This document shows positions 6,754-14,839 of a stretch of DNA of 64,000 nt, one piece after another. Position 1 is the first letter of the stretch. Each line of letters begins with the position of its first letter. Origin of the DNA: Isoptericola halalbus (GTDB lineage Bacteria > Actinomycetota > Actinomycetes > Actinomycetales > Cellulomonadaceae); the NCBI GenBank assembly GCA_009663185.1, contig VJZX01000008.1, positions 1-64,000 of the forward strand. Direction: 5' to 3'. The notes beneath the pieces were generated by a model. That model was given only the letters and a program-made list of their open reading frames with translations, searched no databases and was not told the DNA's origin. The position numbers and the translations under genes are program-made.

Positions 6754-9108
6754 TCAGCCCTGGCCGGGGCGGTCGGGCGGCGTCGGATTAGCGGTCGGGC
6801 GCGCCTCCGGCGTCGGCTGGGTCGTCGGCTGGGTGGCGGCCTGTGTCGGCGCCGGCGACGGTGCCTTCGACGGTACCGTCGAAGGCGCGCTTCCCTGGCC
6901 CGGTGTGTCGACGGTCGGGGTCGGGGTGGGTGCCGGGGTGGAGGCCGCGTCCGTCGCGGTCGGGTTCGACGTCGACTCGGTCGTGGTGCCGCCCTGGCCG
7001 GCTGTGCCCGGCTCGGGCGCGGTCGTCTCGGCCGGCGCCGTCGGCTCGTCGCGCGCCTCACCGGGGTCGTCCTCCTCCGCCGTGTCGCGGACCCGGTCGG
7101 ACGGCGTGGTGATCGCGTCGACGGCGGCGGTGACCGCGGGGCGCTCCGGCAGATCGGGCTCGGCGAGGGCGAGCCCGATCACGGCCACCGCGGCACCCGC
7201 GACGAGGAACGTTCCGCCCCACCTCGCAGACTCCCACGATGCGAGCACGAAGCGGCGACGTTCCACGAGCTCGTCAGGCAGCTGGCTGCGGATCGCGGCG
7301 AGGCTGTTGGCGGGCGCCAGAAGATACCCGACGGCCTGCATGCACAGCAGCACACCCACGACGATCGCCGGAACCGCGCCCTGCCGGATGGCGACGAGCC
7401 CGGCACCGAGGGCGATCGTCCCGAGAAGCACCTCGGTCACGTTGGCGCGAAGAGCGTACGACGGCCGCAGCGCGCCACGCTGCTTCGGCGTGCGCAGGAA
7501 CACCCCCTGCCGGGAGAACAGGCCGCGCACGCACGCAACCGCGACGACCCAGCCCAGGGCCAGCCACAGCCCGTACGCACCGAGCGCGTCCCCCCAGCGC
7601 GCCCCGGTGCTGCGGCGAGCCAGCACGACGGCACGGCTCACCCCGAGGATCACGAGCGCGACCACGCAGAGCAGCAGCACGCCCGACATCCTGCGGATGA
7701 CCAGGCCCGACCCGAGCACGGCGTCGGCGGCACCCAGCAGGAGGAAACCGGTGAAGAACACCGAGGCGAGGTCTCCGAACCATTGCAGGCCACCGACCAG
7801 GTAGGCCCAGCGCTGAGCCAGCGTGAGCCGGTTGTGGGCGGTCCGCCGCCCCGGCAGCAGGGAGCGCCAGTGCATGCGCAGGATCTGGACGCCGCCGAAG
7901 CACCAGCGGAACCGCTGCCGCTTGAGCGCCTCGAAGGTCAGCGGCATGATGCCGTGACCGTAGGAACGGTCGACGTGCACGCCGCGACCGCCCTCGCGCA
8001 GCAGACGCAGCGAGAGCTCGGCGTCCTCGGTGATGCACCACTCGTCCCAACCGCCGGCGCCCTCGAGCTCTGAGCGCCGGATGAGGCCCATCGTGCCGCC
8101 GAAGATGGCGCCGTTGCGCTCGTTGCGCGAGACCTGCGAGACGTCGAAGAAGTACCCGTACGAGTAGTACAGCCGGCGGAAGTACGGCGAGATGTCCCAG
8201 TCGCGGTAGTCCTGCGGCGTCTGCACGAAGCTGAGGCCAGGATCGGCCGCGAACATGGGAGCGCAGTCCGCCAGGAAGTCCGGCCGCACGAGGTAGTCGG
8301 CGTCGATGATGCCGATGATCTCGGCGCGCGGGTCGGTGTAGGGCAGGATGAGGTTCAGCGCCCCGCTCTTGAAGCCCTCGAGGTTCTCCACGTGCAGAAA
8401 CTTGATGCGGTCGTGGCCCGCGCAGAACGCCTCGACCGGTCGCCACAGGGCCGGGTCGGTCGTGTTGTTGTCGATCACGAAGATCTCGTAGTTGTCGTAC
8501 CGCTGCTTCAGCAGCTGCTGGAGCGTGGCGATCACCATCTCCGGCGGCTCGTTGTGCGTAGGCACGTGCAGGCTCACGAACGGCTGCGCCCCGCCGGCGT
8601 CGACCTGTCGGGGGTCGATCGATGCCGGCCACTGCCGGCGGGTCAGGACGTCGACGAACTCCCACAGGTGGCCGAGCCCGATGACGACGACGAAGAGCTC
8701 GACCAACCACAGCAGCGCGCTGCCGACCACGGCCGCGATCGCGATGTCCGCCGTCGCGGTCCAGATCGCCGTGTAGACGAGATAGGCAGTGCCCGCCGTG
8801 ACGGTCAGTGCCCAGGCGACCACTCCACGCACGGCCCAGTCGCGCCCGATGGGCCACCAGGCGAGGACCGACGCCCCGACGAGCGCCGACGTCGCGGCAG
8901 CGAGCGCCGGCTCGACGCCGAGGAGGAGGGCGACGGCGGCGCCGGCGAAGGCCACGGAGCCCGCCGCGCCCAGCACCGTGGCGAAGGGCCGGGGCCGGGC
9001 GTGGACCTGGCGTCGGCGGCGCCCGGTGACGAGGACGACTCCCGTGGCAGGGATCAGGAGGACGACCGAGACGAGCAGGATCACACCGAAGGCAGCGAGC
9101 ACCGCCAC
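6754..9108 (-). CDS. Membrane glycosyltransferase, family 2 (cellulose-synthase-like), with a Pro/Thr-rich C-terminal tail
   Basis: A 784-residue processive GT2-type enzyme. It has N-terminal membrane helices (residues 1-25, 45-70, 75-160), a cytosolic catalytic domain, then four to five more helices to about residue 640. Catalytic motifs are present: HVPTHNEP, D269-A-D271, Glu361-Asp362 in ITEDAEL and the QxxRW motif at 398-402. This layout is typical of bacterial beta-glucan, hyaluronan or cellulose-type synthases. The last ~120 residues are a low-complexity Pro/Thr/Ala/Glu tail with no recognisable domain. No PilZ domain and no accessory exporter gene are seen. The polymer made is unknown. 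Confidence 0.9.
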   Translation of the reverse strand: MAVLAAFGVILLVSVVLLIPATGVVLVTGRRRRQVHARPRPFATVLGAAGSVAFAGAAVALLLGVEPALAAATSALVGASVLAWWPIGRDWAVRGVVAWALTVTAGTAYLVYTAIWTATADIAIAAVVGSALLWLVELFVVVIGLGHLWEFVDVLTRRQWPASIDPRQVDAGGAQPFVSLHVPTHNEPPEMVIATLQQLLKQRYDNYEIFVIDNNTTDPALWRPVEAFCAGHDRIKFLHVENLEGFKSGALNLILPYTDPRAEIIGIIDADYLVRPDFLADCAPMFAADPGLSFVQTPQDYRDWDISPYFRRLYYSYGYFFDVSQVSRNERNGAIFGGTMGLIRRSELEGAGGWDEWCITEDAELSLRLLREGGRGVHVDRSYGHGIMPLTFEALKRQRFRWCFGGVQILRMHWRSLLPGRRTAHNRLTLAQRWAYLVGGLQWFGDLASVFFTGFLLLGAADAVLGSGLVIRRMSGVLLLCVVALVILGVSRAVVLARRSTGARWGDALGAYGLWLALGWVVAVACVRGLFSRQGVFLRTPKQRGALRPSYALRANVTEVLLGTIALGAGLVAIRQGAVPAIVVGVLLCMQAVGYLLAPANSLAAIRSQLPDELVERRRFVLASWESARWGGTFLVAGAAVAVIGLALAEPDLPERPAVTAAVDAITTPSDRVRDTAEEDDPGEARDEPTAPAETTAPEPGTAGQGGTTTESTSNPTATDAASTPAPTPTPTVDTPGQGSAPSTVPSKAPSPAPTQAATQPTTQPTPEARPTANPTPPDRPGQG
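6863..6886. repeat. 24-bp perfect palindrome inside the glycosyltransferase tail
   Basis: GCCTTCGACGGT is followed directly by its exact reverse complement. It lies in the part of the gene that encodes the Pro/Thr-rich tail. It could be a cruciform, a protein-binding site or an accident of low-complexity coding sequence. Confidence 0.55.
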
Positions 9109-9165
9109 AGGCTAGCGGTGCCGAGACCGGATCGTGACCTTCGGTGCGACGGCCGAGGTCGGTCC

Positions 9166-9444
9166 CTACCGAGGTTCGCCGAGAAGCACCACGCCAGGCG
9201 GGAACTGGCCGTCCGCCACCTTCTGGACCTGCCGTCGCGCCTCGTCGGCACTTCCGGCGCGGACGCGCAGCTCCCGCGTGGTCGGCCCGGGGTCGGGGCG
9301 GCCGGCGTCGTCCGGCGGCGGCTCGGGTCCGCCGACCAGCTCGGCGTGCACGCCCGCGGTGCGGAGCGCCTCGACGAGGGAACCGGCGTCGTGCTTGGCC
9401 GCGTCCAGGTCGGAGAAGGTGATGGGAACGGTGTAGGTGTCCAT
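9166..9444 (-). CDS. Hypothetical 92-residue protein
   Basis: No family was recognised. The predicted protein (MDTYTVPITFSDLD...) alternates beta-strand-like and helical stretches, has a Pro/Asp-rich linker around residues 42-55 and ends VVLLGEPR. The frame is open to 9546, but that extension is Arg/Pro-rich and reads as noncoding. At the ATG chosen here a GGAGGG sits directly against the start codon, closer than normal, so the start is uncertain. It is divergent from the LLM oxidoreductase. Confidence 0.48.
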   Translation of the reverse strand: MDTYTVPITFSDLDAAKHDAGSLVEALRTAGVHAELVGGPEPPPDDAGRPDPGPTTRELRVRAGSADEARRQVQKVADGQFPPGVVLLGEPR

Positions 9445-9523
9445 CCCTCCATGCTGGGCCGGACGCGCGGGACACACACGGCCCCTTGTGGTCCTGCGGG
9501 ACCTCGACGGCCATGATGGGCGG

Positions 9524-10372
9524 ATGGACCTGCGCTTCGGGATCAAGCTCAGCCAGGCGGCCCCGATCGACGACTACCTGCACGTCTGGCGCACCGCCGA
9601 CGAGGGCGGCTGGGACCACGTCTGGGTCATGGACCACATCGCCGCGCTCGGGGCAGACGTGAACGCGCCGATCTTCGACGCGTGGGCGATGCAGGCCGCG
9701 ATGGCGGTCACCACGACGCGCGTGCGCCTCGGCTGCATGGTCACGGGCAACTCCTACCGGCACCCCGGGATGCTGGCCAAGCTCGCCACGACGGTCGACC
9801 ACCTGTCCGGCGGCCGGCTCGAGTTCGGCATTGGAGCCGGGTGGAACGAGTCCGAGCACACGATGTACGGGCTCGACCTCGGCACCGTCCGCCAGCGCAT
9901 GGACCGCCTCGAGGAGGCGCTGCAGATCATCACGTCGCTCTGGTCCCGGCCGCGCACGTCGTTCGACGGCGTCCACTACCGCCTGGCCGACGCGGTCGCC
10001 GAGCCCAAGCCGGTGCAGCGACCGCAGCCCCCGATCTGGATCGGCGGCTCCGGTCCGCGCCGGACGCTGCGCCTGGTCGCCCAGTACGCCGATGCCTGGA
10101 ACGACACCACGAGCTCTCCCGAGGAGCTCGCTGCGCTCGACGCGGTGCTCGAACGGCACTGCGCCGACGTGGGGCGCGACCCCGCCGAGATCCGCCGGAC
10201 CGTGCAGCTGCGCCTGGCCGGAAGGAGCGTCGAGGAGCTGCCTGCCCTGGTGGCGAGCTACGTTGCGGTGGGCGTGACCGAGCTCGTCTTCGTCCTGCCC
10301 TGGGGCGCGCACGCCCTGCGGTCGCTGGACGAGGTCACCGCCGTTCTCCCTCGCCTCCGCGAGGTCGGCTGA
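9524..10372 (+). CDS. LLM-class oxidoreductase, probably F420-dependent
   Basis: A 282-residue TIM-barrel protein of the bacterial luciferase-like superfamily. Typical F420-type segments are seen: the N-terminal FGIKLSQ strand, RVRLGCMVTGNSYRHP (about residues 66-81), a central GRLEFGIGAGWNESE and a later PPIWIGGSGPRRTL. Such enzymes use reduced F420 or FMN to oxidise or reduce small organic molecules in the cytosol. The ATG at 9524 gives the conserved N-terminus, and the upstream in-frame extension to 9437 is not family-like. It appears monocistronic and no substrate can be assigned. Confidence 0.91.
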   Translation: MDLRFGIKLSQAAPIDDYLHVWRTADEGGWDHVWVMDHIAALGADVNAPIFDAWAMQAAMAVTTTRVRLGCMVTGNSYRHPGMLAKLATTVDHLSGGRLEFGIGAGWNESEHTMYGLDLGTVRQRMDRLEEALQIITSLWSRPRTSFDGVHYRLADAVAEPKPVQRPQPPIWIGGSGPRRTLRLVAQYADAWNDTTSSPEELAALDAVLERHCADVGRDPAEIRRTVQLRLAGRSVEELPALVASYVAVGVTELVFVLPWGAHALRSLDEVTAVLPRLREVG

Positions 10373-10479
10373 CGGCGTCGTCCGCCCGCGAGAGCCCGAG
10401 AACAGCGACCGAGCCGAGAAGCGAGCCGTGCGGCGCTGCTGCTCCCCCGGGTCGAACCACACGTCCAGGCCTCCTCGGA

Positions 10480-11682
10480 TCAGGCGTCGGTGCGTGCGAA
10501 GAGTCGCCGTCCCGGCGAGCCGGTGAGGCCGAACGCGACGACGCCGGCGGCGACGGCGAGGCCACCCGCCGCGAACAGACGGGAGTCGGAAACTCCCTCG
10601 TGCACGCTGTGCGCGAGATAGAAGACCGCGCTCACACCGATCGGACCGAACCATCCGGTGAACGTCGCCTCCCTGAGCCTCAGCCCGAGCGCACGCCCCA
10701 GGGCGATCACCAGCGGCGGCCTGCGCAGGAGCAGGACCACCGCGACGAACGCCACCGCGGACAGGCCGAACGCCGCCCATTCGCTCCACGGCAGGACTGC
10801 GCCCAGGACCACGAACAGCGGGATGACGGCGTAGCGGTTGACGGCCTCGTCAACAGCTTCCTGGCGGGATCTCTCGACATCACGGGTGAGGTGGTTGTAG
10901 GCGAGACCGGCGACGAACACCGCCAGGACTCCCCCGGTCCCAGCGAGTCGAGCGACCCCGAGAGTCGTCACTGCGAGCAGCAGCGTGTACACGAGCTCGG
11001 GTCCGGGCTCCTGGTCGTGCCGCCGGATCGCCGTGCGCAGCCCCCACGCTCCGAGCAGCCCGATCGCCACACCGATCGCGATTCCCCCGACGACCTCCCA
11101 CACGATGCGCCCGACGACCCCGCCGAGCGACTCGCCGGGCCGAACCGCCGTGAGGGCGAGGCCCACCACGGGCAGCGCGAGACCGTCGTTGGCGCCGCTC
11201 TCCGCGGTGAGCATCCGGCGCACCCGTGCCGGGACCTCCCGTTCCGCAGGTTCCCCGGTGACCACCGCGGCGGCGAGGACAGGGTCCGTCGGGCACAGGC
11301 ACGCGCCGACGACGGCCGCCAGCGCCACCGGGAGGCCGAGCAGCAGGCTTCCGGCCCCGGTGACGACCGCCGCCAGCGGCATGACGACGACGAGGAGCAG
11401 CACCACGGGACGCACCACGGTCCGGAAGCCGTCGACCGAGAAGCGCAGGGCCGCGGCCATGACGGAACCCGCCAGGAGCAGCCGTGATCCCTCCAGAAGG
11501 AGCAGGTCGCGCGTCTGGTTCTCGAGGCGGATGAGGCCGAGGACGGCGGGGCCCAGCAGCACGCCGACAAGCAGGCCGACGAGCGGCTCACTGACCGGCA
11601 GCTGGCGAAGCTTGCGGCTGGCGAGCGCCAGCACGACCGCGGCGGCGCCGAAGCACGCGTACAGCAGGTGCAGCTCCGTCAT
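10480..11682 (-). CDS. Cation:proton antiporter, CPA1 (NhaP/NhaK-like) family
   Basis: A 400-residue membrane protein with about 12 helices. CPA1 hallmarks include PTDPVLAAAV (helix 5 region, with the transport Asp) and AESGANDGLALPVVGLAL. The second, which contains the conserved ESGxNDG motif, is the ion-binding part of sodium/proton exchangers. The ATG at 11682 has GGGGGAG six bases upstream; an alternative ATG lies five codons earlier at 11697. The much longer open frame to 12243 overlaps another gene and is rejected. It probably extrudes Na+ or K+ in exchange for protons. Confidence 0.88.
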   Translation of the reverse strand: MTELHLLYACFGAAAVVLALASRKLRQLPVSEPLVGLLVGVLLGPAVLGLIRLENQTRDLLLLEGSRLLLAGSVMAAALRFSVDGFRTVVRPVVLLLVVVMPLAAVVTGAGSLLLGLPVALAAVVGACLCPTDPVLAAAVVTGEPAEREVPARVRRMLTAESGANDGLALPVVGLALTAVRPGESLGGVVGRIVWEVVGGIAIGVAIGLLGAWGLRTAIRRHDQEPGPELVYTLLLAVTTLGVARLAGTGGVLAVFVAGLAYNHLTRDVERSRQEAVDEAVNRYAVIPLFVVLGAVLPWSEWAAFGLSAVAFVAVVLLLRRPPLVIALGRALGLRLREATFTGWFGPIGVSAVFYLAHSVHEGVSDSRLFAAGGLAVAAGVVAFGLTGSPGRRLFARTDA

Positions 11683-11874
11683 CAACAGCTCCCCCATCCG
11701 CGTCGTCGCGCGGACTCGTGCGTGGCGATCCGTCCACGACCGAGCATGTCGGCGCACCGGTCCACTTGCCCGCGCTGGGTGATCCCGTCGTTCGGCGCGC
11801 CCGGTCCCGATCGACACCTCGCCCGCCGGGCGTACCCGTAGGTGATCTGGCGGCTGGGCTCGTCCGGGCAGACG

Positions 11875-11905
11875 AAAGGGCCACGACCGATGGCCGCGGC
11901 CCTTC
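11875..11905 (-). terminator. Hairpin downstream of the small secreted protein gene
   Basis: AAGGGCC at 11876-11882 pairs with GGCCCTT at 11898-11904, with a 15-base loop. Read on the minus strand, the stem follows the stop of the small gene closely and ends in a short run of T. A weak but plausible intrinsic terminator. Confidence 0.4.
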
Positions 11906-11915
11906 CCGGGTCGAC

Positions 11916-12131
11916 CTAGAAGAAGCCCTTCCCGACGTTCGGGTTCTTCGGGTCCTCGGCGTTGGAGGTGTTTCCTCCGTTGTTCATGCAGCCCCAGCCG
12001 CCGTCGACCTTCGTCGCGGTCTGGCTGCCGGGGCATTCGATCGGTGCGGCCGACGCGGTAGTGGAACCCACGACGCCGAGAGCCAGGAACGCTAGGACTG
12101 ACGCTGCCAGCGCCAGAAGACGTTTGCGCAT
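11916..12131 (-). CDS. Small secreted protein of unknown function
   Basis: A 71-residue product. The first 28 residues form a textbook Sec signal (MRKR, hydrophobic core LLALAASVLAFLALGVV, cleavage after TTASA). The mature part would be about 43 residues, Gly/Asn-rich, with two cysteines (IECPG and WGCMNNGG) that could form one disulfide bond. No family was recognised. GGGGGAG stands just upstream of the ATG, which supports translation. It could be a secreted effector, a bacteriocin-like peptide or a matrix component. It has no processing or immunity gene beside it. Confidence 0.65.
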   Translation of the reverse strand: MRKRLLALAASVLAFLALGVVGSTTASAAPIECPGSQTATKVDGGWGCMNNGGNTSNAEDPKNPNVGKGFF

Positions 12132-12204
12132 CTCTCCCCCTGCATTCGGTCACACCGCCAGACACCGGAAGGTGAATCGCGATGTGAGCTTTTCCGTTGC
12201 TGAC

Positions 12205-12243
12205 CGGTCTGCGAATCAGACCGTGGTCCACTTCACGGACCAC
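12205..12243. promoter_or_regulatory. Two adjacent inverted repeats, possible operators
   Basis: CGGTCTG (12205-12211) pairs with CAGACCG (12217-12223) across five bases, and GTGGTCC (12223-12229) pairs with GGACCAC (12237-12243) across seven. Both lie in the 202-base gap between the divergent small secreted gene and the FAD/Rieske oxidoreductase. That is where a regulator would be expected to bind. Confidence 0.35.
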
Positions 12244-12333
12244 TTTCGACGCTATGTCGATCGTCAGGGGGTCGCAAGGGCGGTCCGATCGGCAATTCGA
12301 ATGGTCCGCATATCCAACCGATAATCATGACTT

Positions 12334-13821
12334 GTGTCGCTCTCCTGGGAAGAACGATCGCGTATCCTCCGCATACTCCACGGGCGGCCCTTCGCCGGTT
12401 TGCGGCGTGCGCTGCGAGCGGACGGCACACGTGCCAGCGTGGATCGGGTGGTATCGCGACCCAGAGGACCGCTGCGCGCCGACGTCGTCGTCGTCGGCGG
12501 CGGCCTCACCGGCACGGCGACCGCGCTCCTCCTGGCGGAAGGCGGCGCGGAGGTGGCCGTCCTCGATGCCCGTCCAGCGTCGGCCACGACCACGGCCAGG
12601 TCGACCGGGAAGCTGACCGTCATGCAGGGCACGCGCCTGGCGCGGGTTGCGCGGCACGGCGACGAGGTGCTGGCCGCCTACGTGGCTGCCGGCCTCGCCG
12701 GGCTCGGCTGGCTGCGCCGGGAGCTGCGCGACCTGGGCGTTACCGTCGAAGACCGCGACGACCTCACGGTGGCGGGCGCCCCCGATCAGGTCGAGTCGGT
12801 CGACGCCGTCCTCGAAGCGTGCGCCCGTGTCCGCCTCGCGGCAGAGTGGCAGGACGACCCGCCCCTGCCGACGCCCACCCACGGGGCGGTGCGCCTGCCG
12901 GGACAGGCGCAGGTGGACCCGTCGGCCGCGCTCTGGGCGCTGCGACGTCTCTTGCGCGAGCGCGGTGTGCCGGTGCACGACGGCGTCCGCGTGCGACAGG
13001 TGCGCCGCATCGGCTCGGGCGTCGCGCTCCGGACGAGCCGCGGGGCTGTGCGCGCGGGCCACGTCGTGCTCGCCACCGGTGTGCCACCGGGCCGGTACGG
13101 CGGCCTCATCCTGCGGCTCGAGGCGCAGCGCTCGTACCTCACGTCCTGGGAGCTGGCGCCGGGCAGCAGCCTCCCGGACGGCTTCGGCGAGACCATGTCG
13201 ATCACGGCCGGCGAACCTGTGCGGTCGCTCCGCACATGGGGCGACCTGCTGGTCGTGGGCGGCGAGGGGCACGTCGTCGGGCGGGAGCCCGACCCGCGGG
13301 CGCGTGTGGCGGCGCTAGACAGGTGGACCCGCCGGCACTTTCCTGTCACGGCCCGGCGCCGCGTCTCGGCGGCCCAGGACTACGTGACGGACACCGACCT
13401 TCCGTTCGTGGGGCCCGCCGTGCCCGGCGATGACCGTGTCCTGGTCGCCACCGGATACGCCAAGTGGGGACTCGTCCACGCCGCTGCCGCCGGGATCACG
13501 CTGTCGGGCCGGTTGCTCGGCGAGCCCGTCGACTGGGAGCCCGTCCTCGAGCCCTGGGCGCGACCGCCGCAGGCACGGGCGTCGAGCGCGCGCACGCTCG
13601 GCAGGCAGGTCGCCGGGTGGGCCCAGGCCACGAGCCGGCCGACGGGTACGGCTCCGGTCGAGTCGGGCACGCCGGTGTCGCGGGTGTGCCCGCACTTCGG
13701 CGGCGTCGTGCGCTGGAACGAGCTCGAGCAGTCGTGGGACTGCCCGGTCCACGGGTCGCGCTTCGGCCCGGACGGGGCGCTGCTCGAGGGCCCCGCGACC
13801 TCGGACCTGCGGCCCTGCTGA
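12334..13821 (+). CDS. FAD-dependent oxidoreductase with C-terminal Rieske [2Fe-2S] domain
   Basis: A protein of about 495 residues. A DAO-type FAD domain begins at VVVVGGGLTGTATALLLAEGG (about residues 51-71) with the TARSTGKLTVMQG segment after it. The last ~45 residues form a Rieske centre with Cys-Pro-His and, 18 residues later, Cys-Pro-Val-His (VCPHFGG...WDCPVHGSRF). The architecture matches glycine-oxidase-like or gamma-glutamylputrescine-oxidase-like FAD/Rieske proteins of unknown substrate. The GTG at 12334 has no evident ribosome-binding site and its first ~45 residues are unlike the family, so in-frame GTG codons near 12439-12448 are realistic alternative starts. Confidence 0.87.
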   Translation: MSLSWEERSRILRILHGRPFAGLRRALRADGTRASVDRVVSRPRGPLRADVVVVGGGLTGTATALLLAEGGAEVAVLDARPASATTTARSTGKLTVMQGTRLARVARHGDEVLAAYVAAGLAGLGWLRRELRDLGVTVEDRDDLTVAGAPDQVESVDAVLEACARVRLAAEWQDDPPLPTPTHGAVRLPGQAQVDPSAALWALRRLLRERGVPVHDGVRVRQVRRIGSGVALRTSRGAVRAGHVVLATGVPPGRYGGLILRLEAQRSYLTSWELAPGSSLPDGFGETMSITAGEPVRSLRTWGDLLVVGGEGHVVGREPDPRARVAALDRWTRRHFPVTARRRVSAAQDYVTDTDLPFVGPAVPGDDRVLVATGYAKWGLVHAAAAGITLSGRLLGEPVDWEPVLEPWARPPQARASSARTLGRQVAGWAQATSRPTGTAPVESGTPVSRVCPHFGGVVRWNELEQSWDCPVHGSRFGPDGALLEGPATSDLRPC

Positions 13822-13952
13822 GCCTCGAGGTGCGGCCTACCGCGTTCGGGCGCGGCTCTCGGCCGAGCCCAGGTTCCAGCGCACGGCGCGGACGGCGACG
13901 TCGCCGGCCCGCCGTCCGAAGTTCCGCCCGAACCAGGATTCATCGCGCTCGG

Positions 13953-14316
13953 GTGGGTGACGTGCTGTTCACGAAGGCCGCCGGCCCGAGCAGGCACGAG
14001 GCGCGCGATCGCATCCATCTCACCGCCGGCCCTCGCTGGTTCGCTCCCGGGAGCCCGATCCGCCGTGTCCACGCCGACTCGGCGATCTTCGCAGGTGGGC
14101 TGTGGGCGCTGCTGCTGCAGTCGCTCCATCCGCTCGCGATGGCGCGTCGCGGGGCGCTCGGGCTACCGCGGCGACCCGTGGGGGCGCCTCGCCCGCACGT
14201 CCACCGCTCCCAGAAGCACGCCAGGTGCTCCTCGGGATGCGCGACCAGGGTCTCGGCTCGGTCGGATGGCCTGGCTGACGGCCAACGCGGCCGGGCCGGT
14301 CATGACCCCCACCTGA
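13953..14316 (+). pseudogene. Relict of an oxygenase MpaB/DUF2236-family gene
   Basis: One frame reads WFAPGSPIRRVHADSAIF, then GGLWALLLQSLHPLAMA, the well-known N-terminal block of DUF2236 (latex-clearing-protein/MpaB-like) oxygenases. Directly after LAMA the family continues with a GYRGDPWGRL motif, but that motif now lies in another frame, so there is a frameshift near 14140. The rest of the ~280-residue protein is missing and the sequence runs into an unrelated fragment. A GTG at 13953 could have been the start. Confidence 0.62.
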
Positions 14317-14332
14317 TCCATGGCGGCACCAC

Positions 14333-14500
14333 CTACAGTGCCGCGAGCTCCGCGCCGCCGGGGCTGGGGTCCGTGAGGCGGCGAGCGACGTGGGAGCGCA
14401 GCGCCTTCTTGTCGATCTTGCCGACGTTCGTCACGGGTAGCTGCTCGAGCACCTCGAGCCGCTCGGGCCACTTGTAGCGGGCGACGCCGGCCGCTTCCAT
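14333..14500 (-). pseudogene. C-terminal fragment of an aryl-AMP ligase (EntE/DhbE/SdgA-like), inverted
   Basis: The minus strand reads AAGVARYKWPERLEVLEQLP followed by VTNVGKIDKKALR and a short tail to a stop at 14333. This is the C-terminal subdomain of 2,3-dihydroxybenzoate/salicylate-AMP ligases, with the conserved adenylation Lys in GKIDKKAL. Only about 55 residues remain. The piece abuts, head to head, a central fragment of the same kind of gene on the opposite strand, so an inversion or double deletion has broken one original gene. Confidence 0.66.
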
Positions 14501-14503
14501 GCT

Positions 14504-14820
14504 GTGCTGCCGGTGTGCGGGTTCGACGAGGAGACGGTGTACCTCGTGTCGCTGCCGGCGCCCCACAACTTCCCGCTCGCCTGTCCGGGGATTCTCGGGA
14601 CGCTTCTGGTGGGCGGCCGGGTCGTGATGCTGCCCAGCCCGTCGCCCGCGCGCGCTTTTACCACGGTCGCCGCGGAGGGCGTCACGCACACCGCCGTCGT
14701 GCCCGCCGTGGCCAAGCGGTGGATCGACGAGCAGTCCGGCTCGCCCACCGACCAGCTGGCGACGCTGCGCGTGCTGCAGGTGCGGCTCGCCGCAGCCGTG
14801 GCCATGCCCGACGACGTGCT
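14504..14820 (+). pseudogene. Central fragment of an aryl-AMP ligase (EntE/DhbE/SdgA-like)
   Basis: The plus strand reads CGFDEETVYLVSLPAPHNFP, then LACPGILGTLLVGGRVVMLP and a VTHTAVVPAVAKRW segment. This is the middle of the large adenylation domain of aryl-acid AMP ligases; the PAPHNFPL motif is typical of dihydroxybenzoate/salicylate enzymes. It ends around LRVLQV, after which the family's Gly-Gly-Ala is lost and the frame decays. It has no N-terminus and no C-terminus. The missing C-terminus is the neighbouring minus-strand piece at 14333-14500. Confidence 0.66.
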
Positions 14821-14839
14821 CGGCGAGACCTCGTCTACC

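Noticed and set aside
10373-10479. Minus-strand stretch reading RGGLDVWFDPGEQQ as a gene remnant
   Set aside because: Too short and without a recognised family; no start or ribosome-binding site.
7274-10789. 1171-codon minus-strand frame covering the glycosyltransferase, the LLM oxidoreductase and beyond
   Set aside because: It is a shifted or antisense shadow of clear genes and shows no family motif except parts read from the wrong frame.
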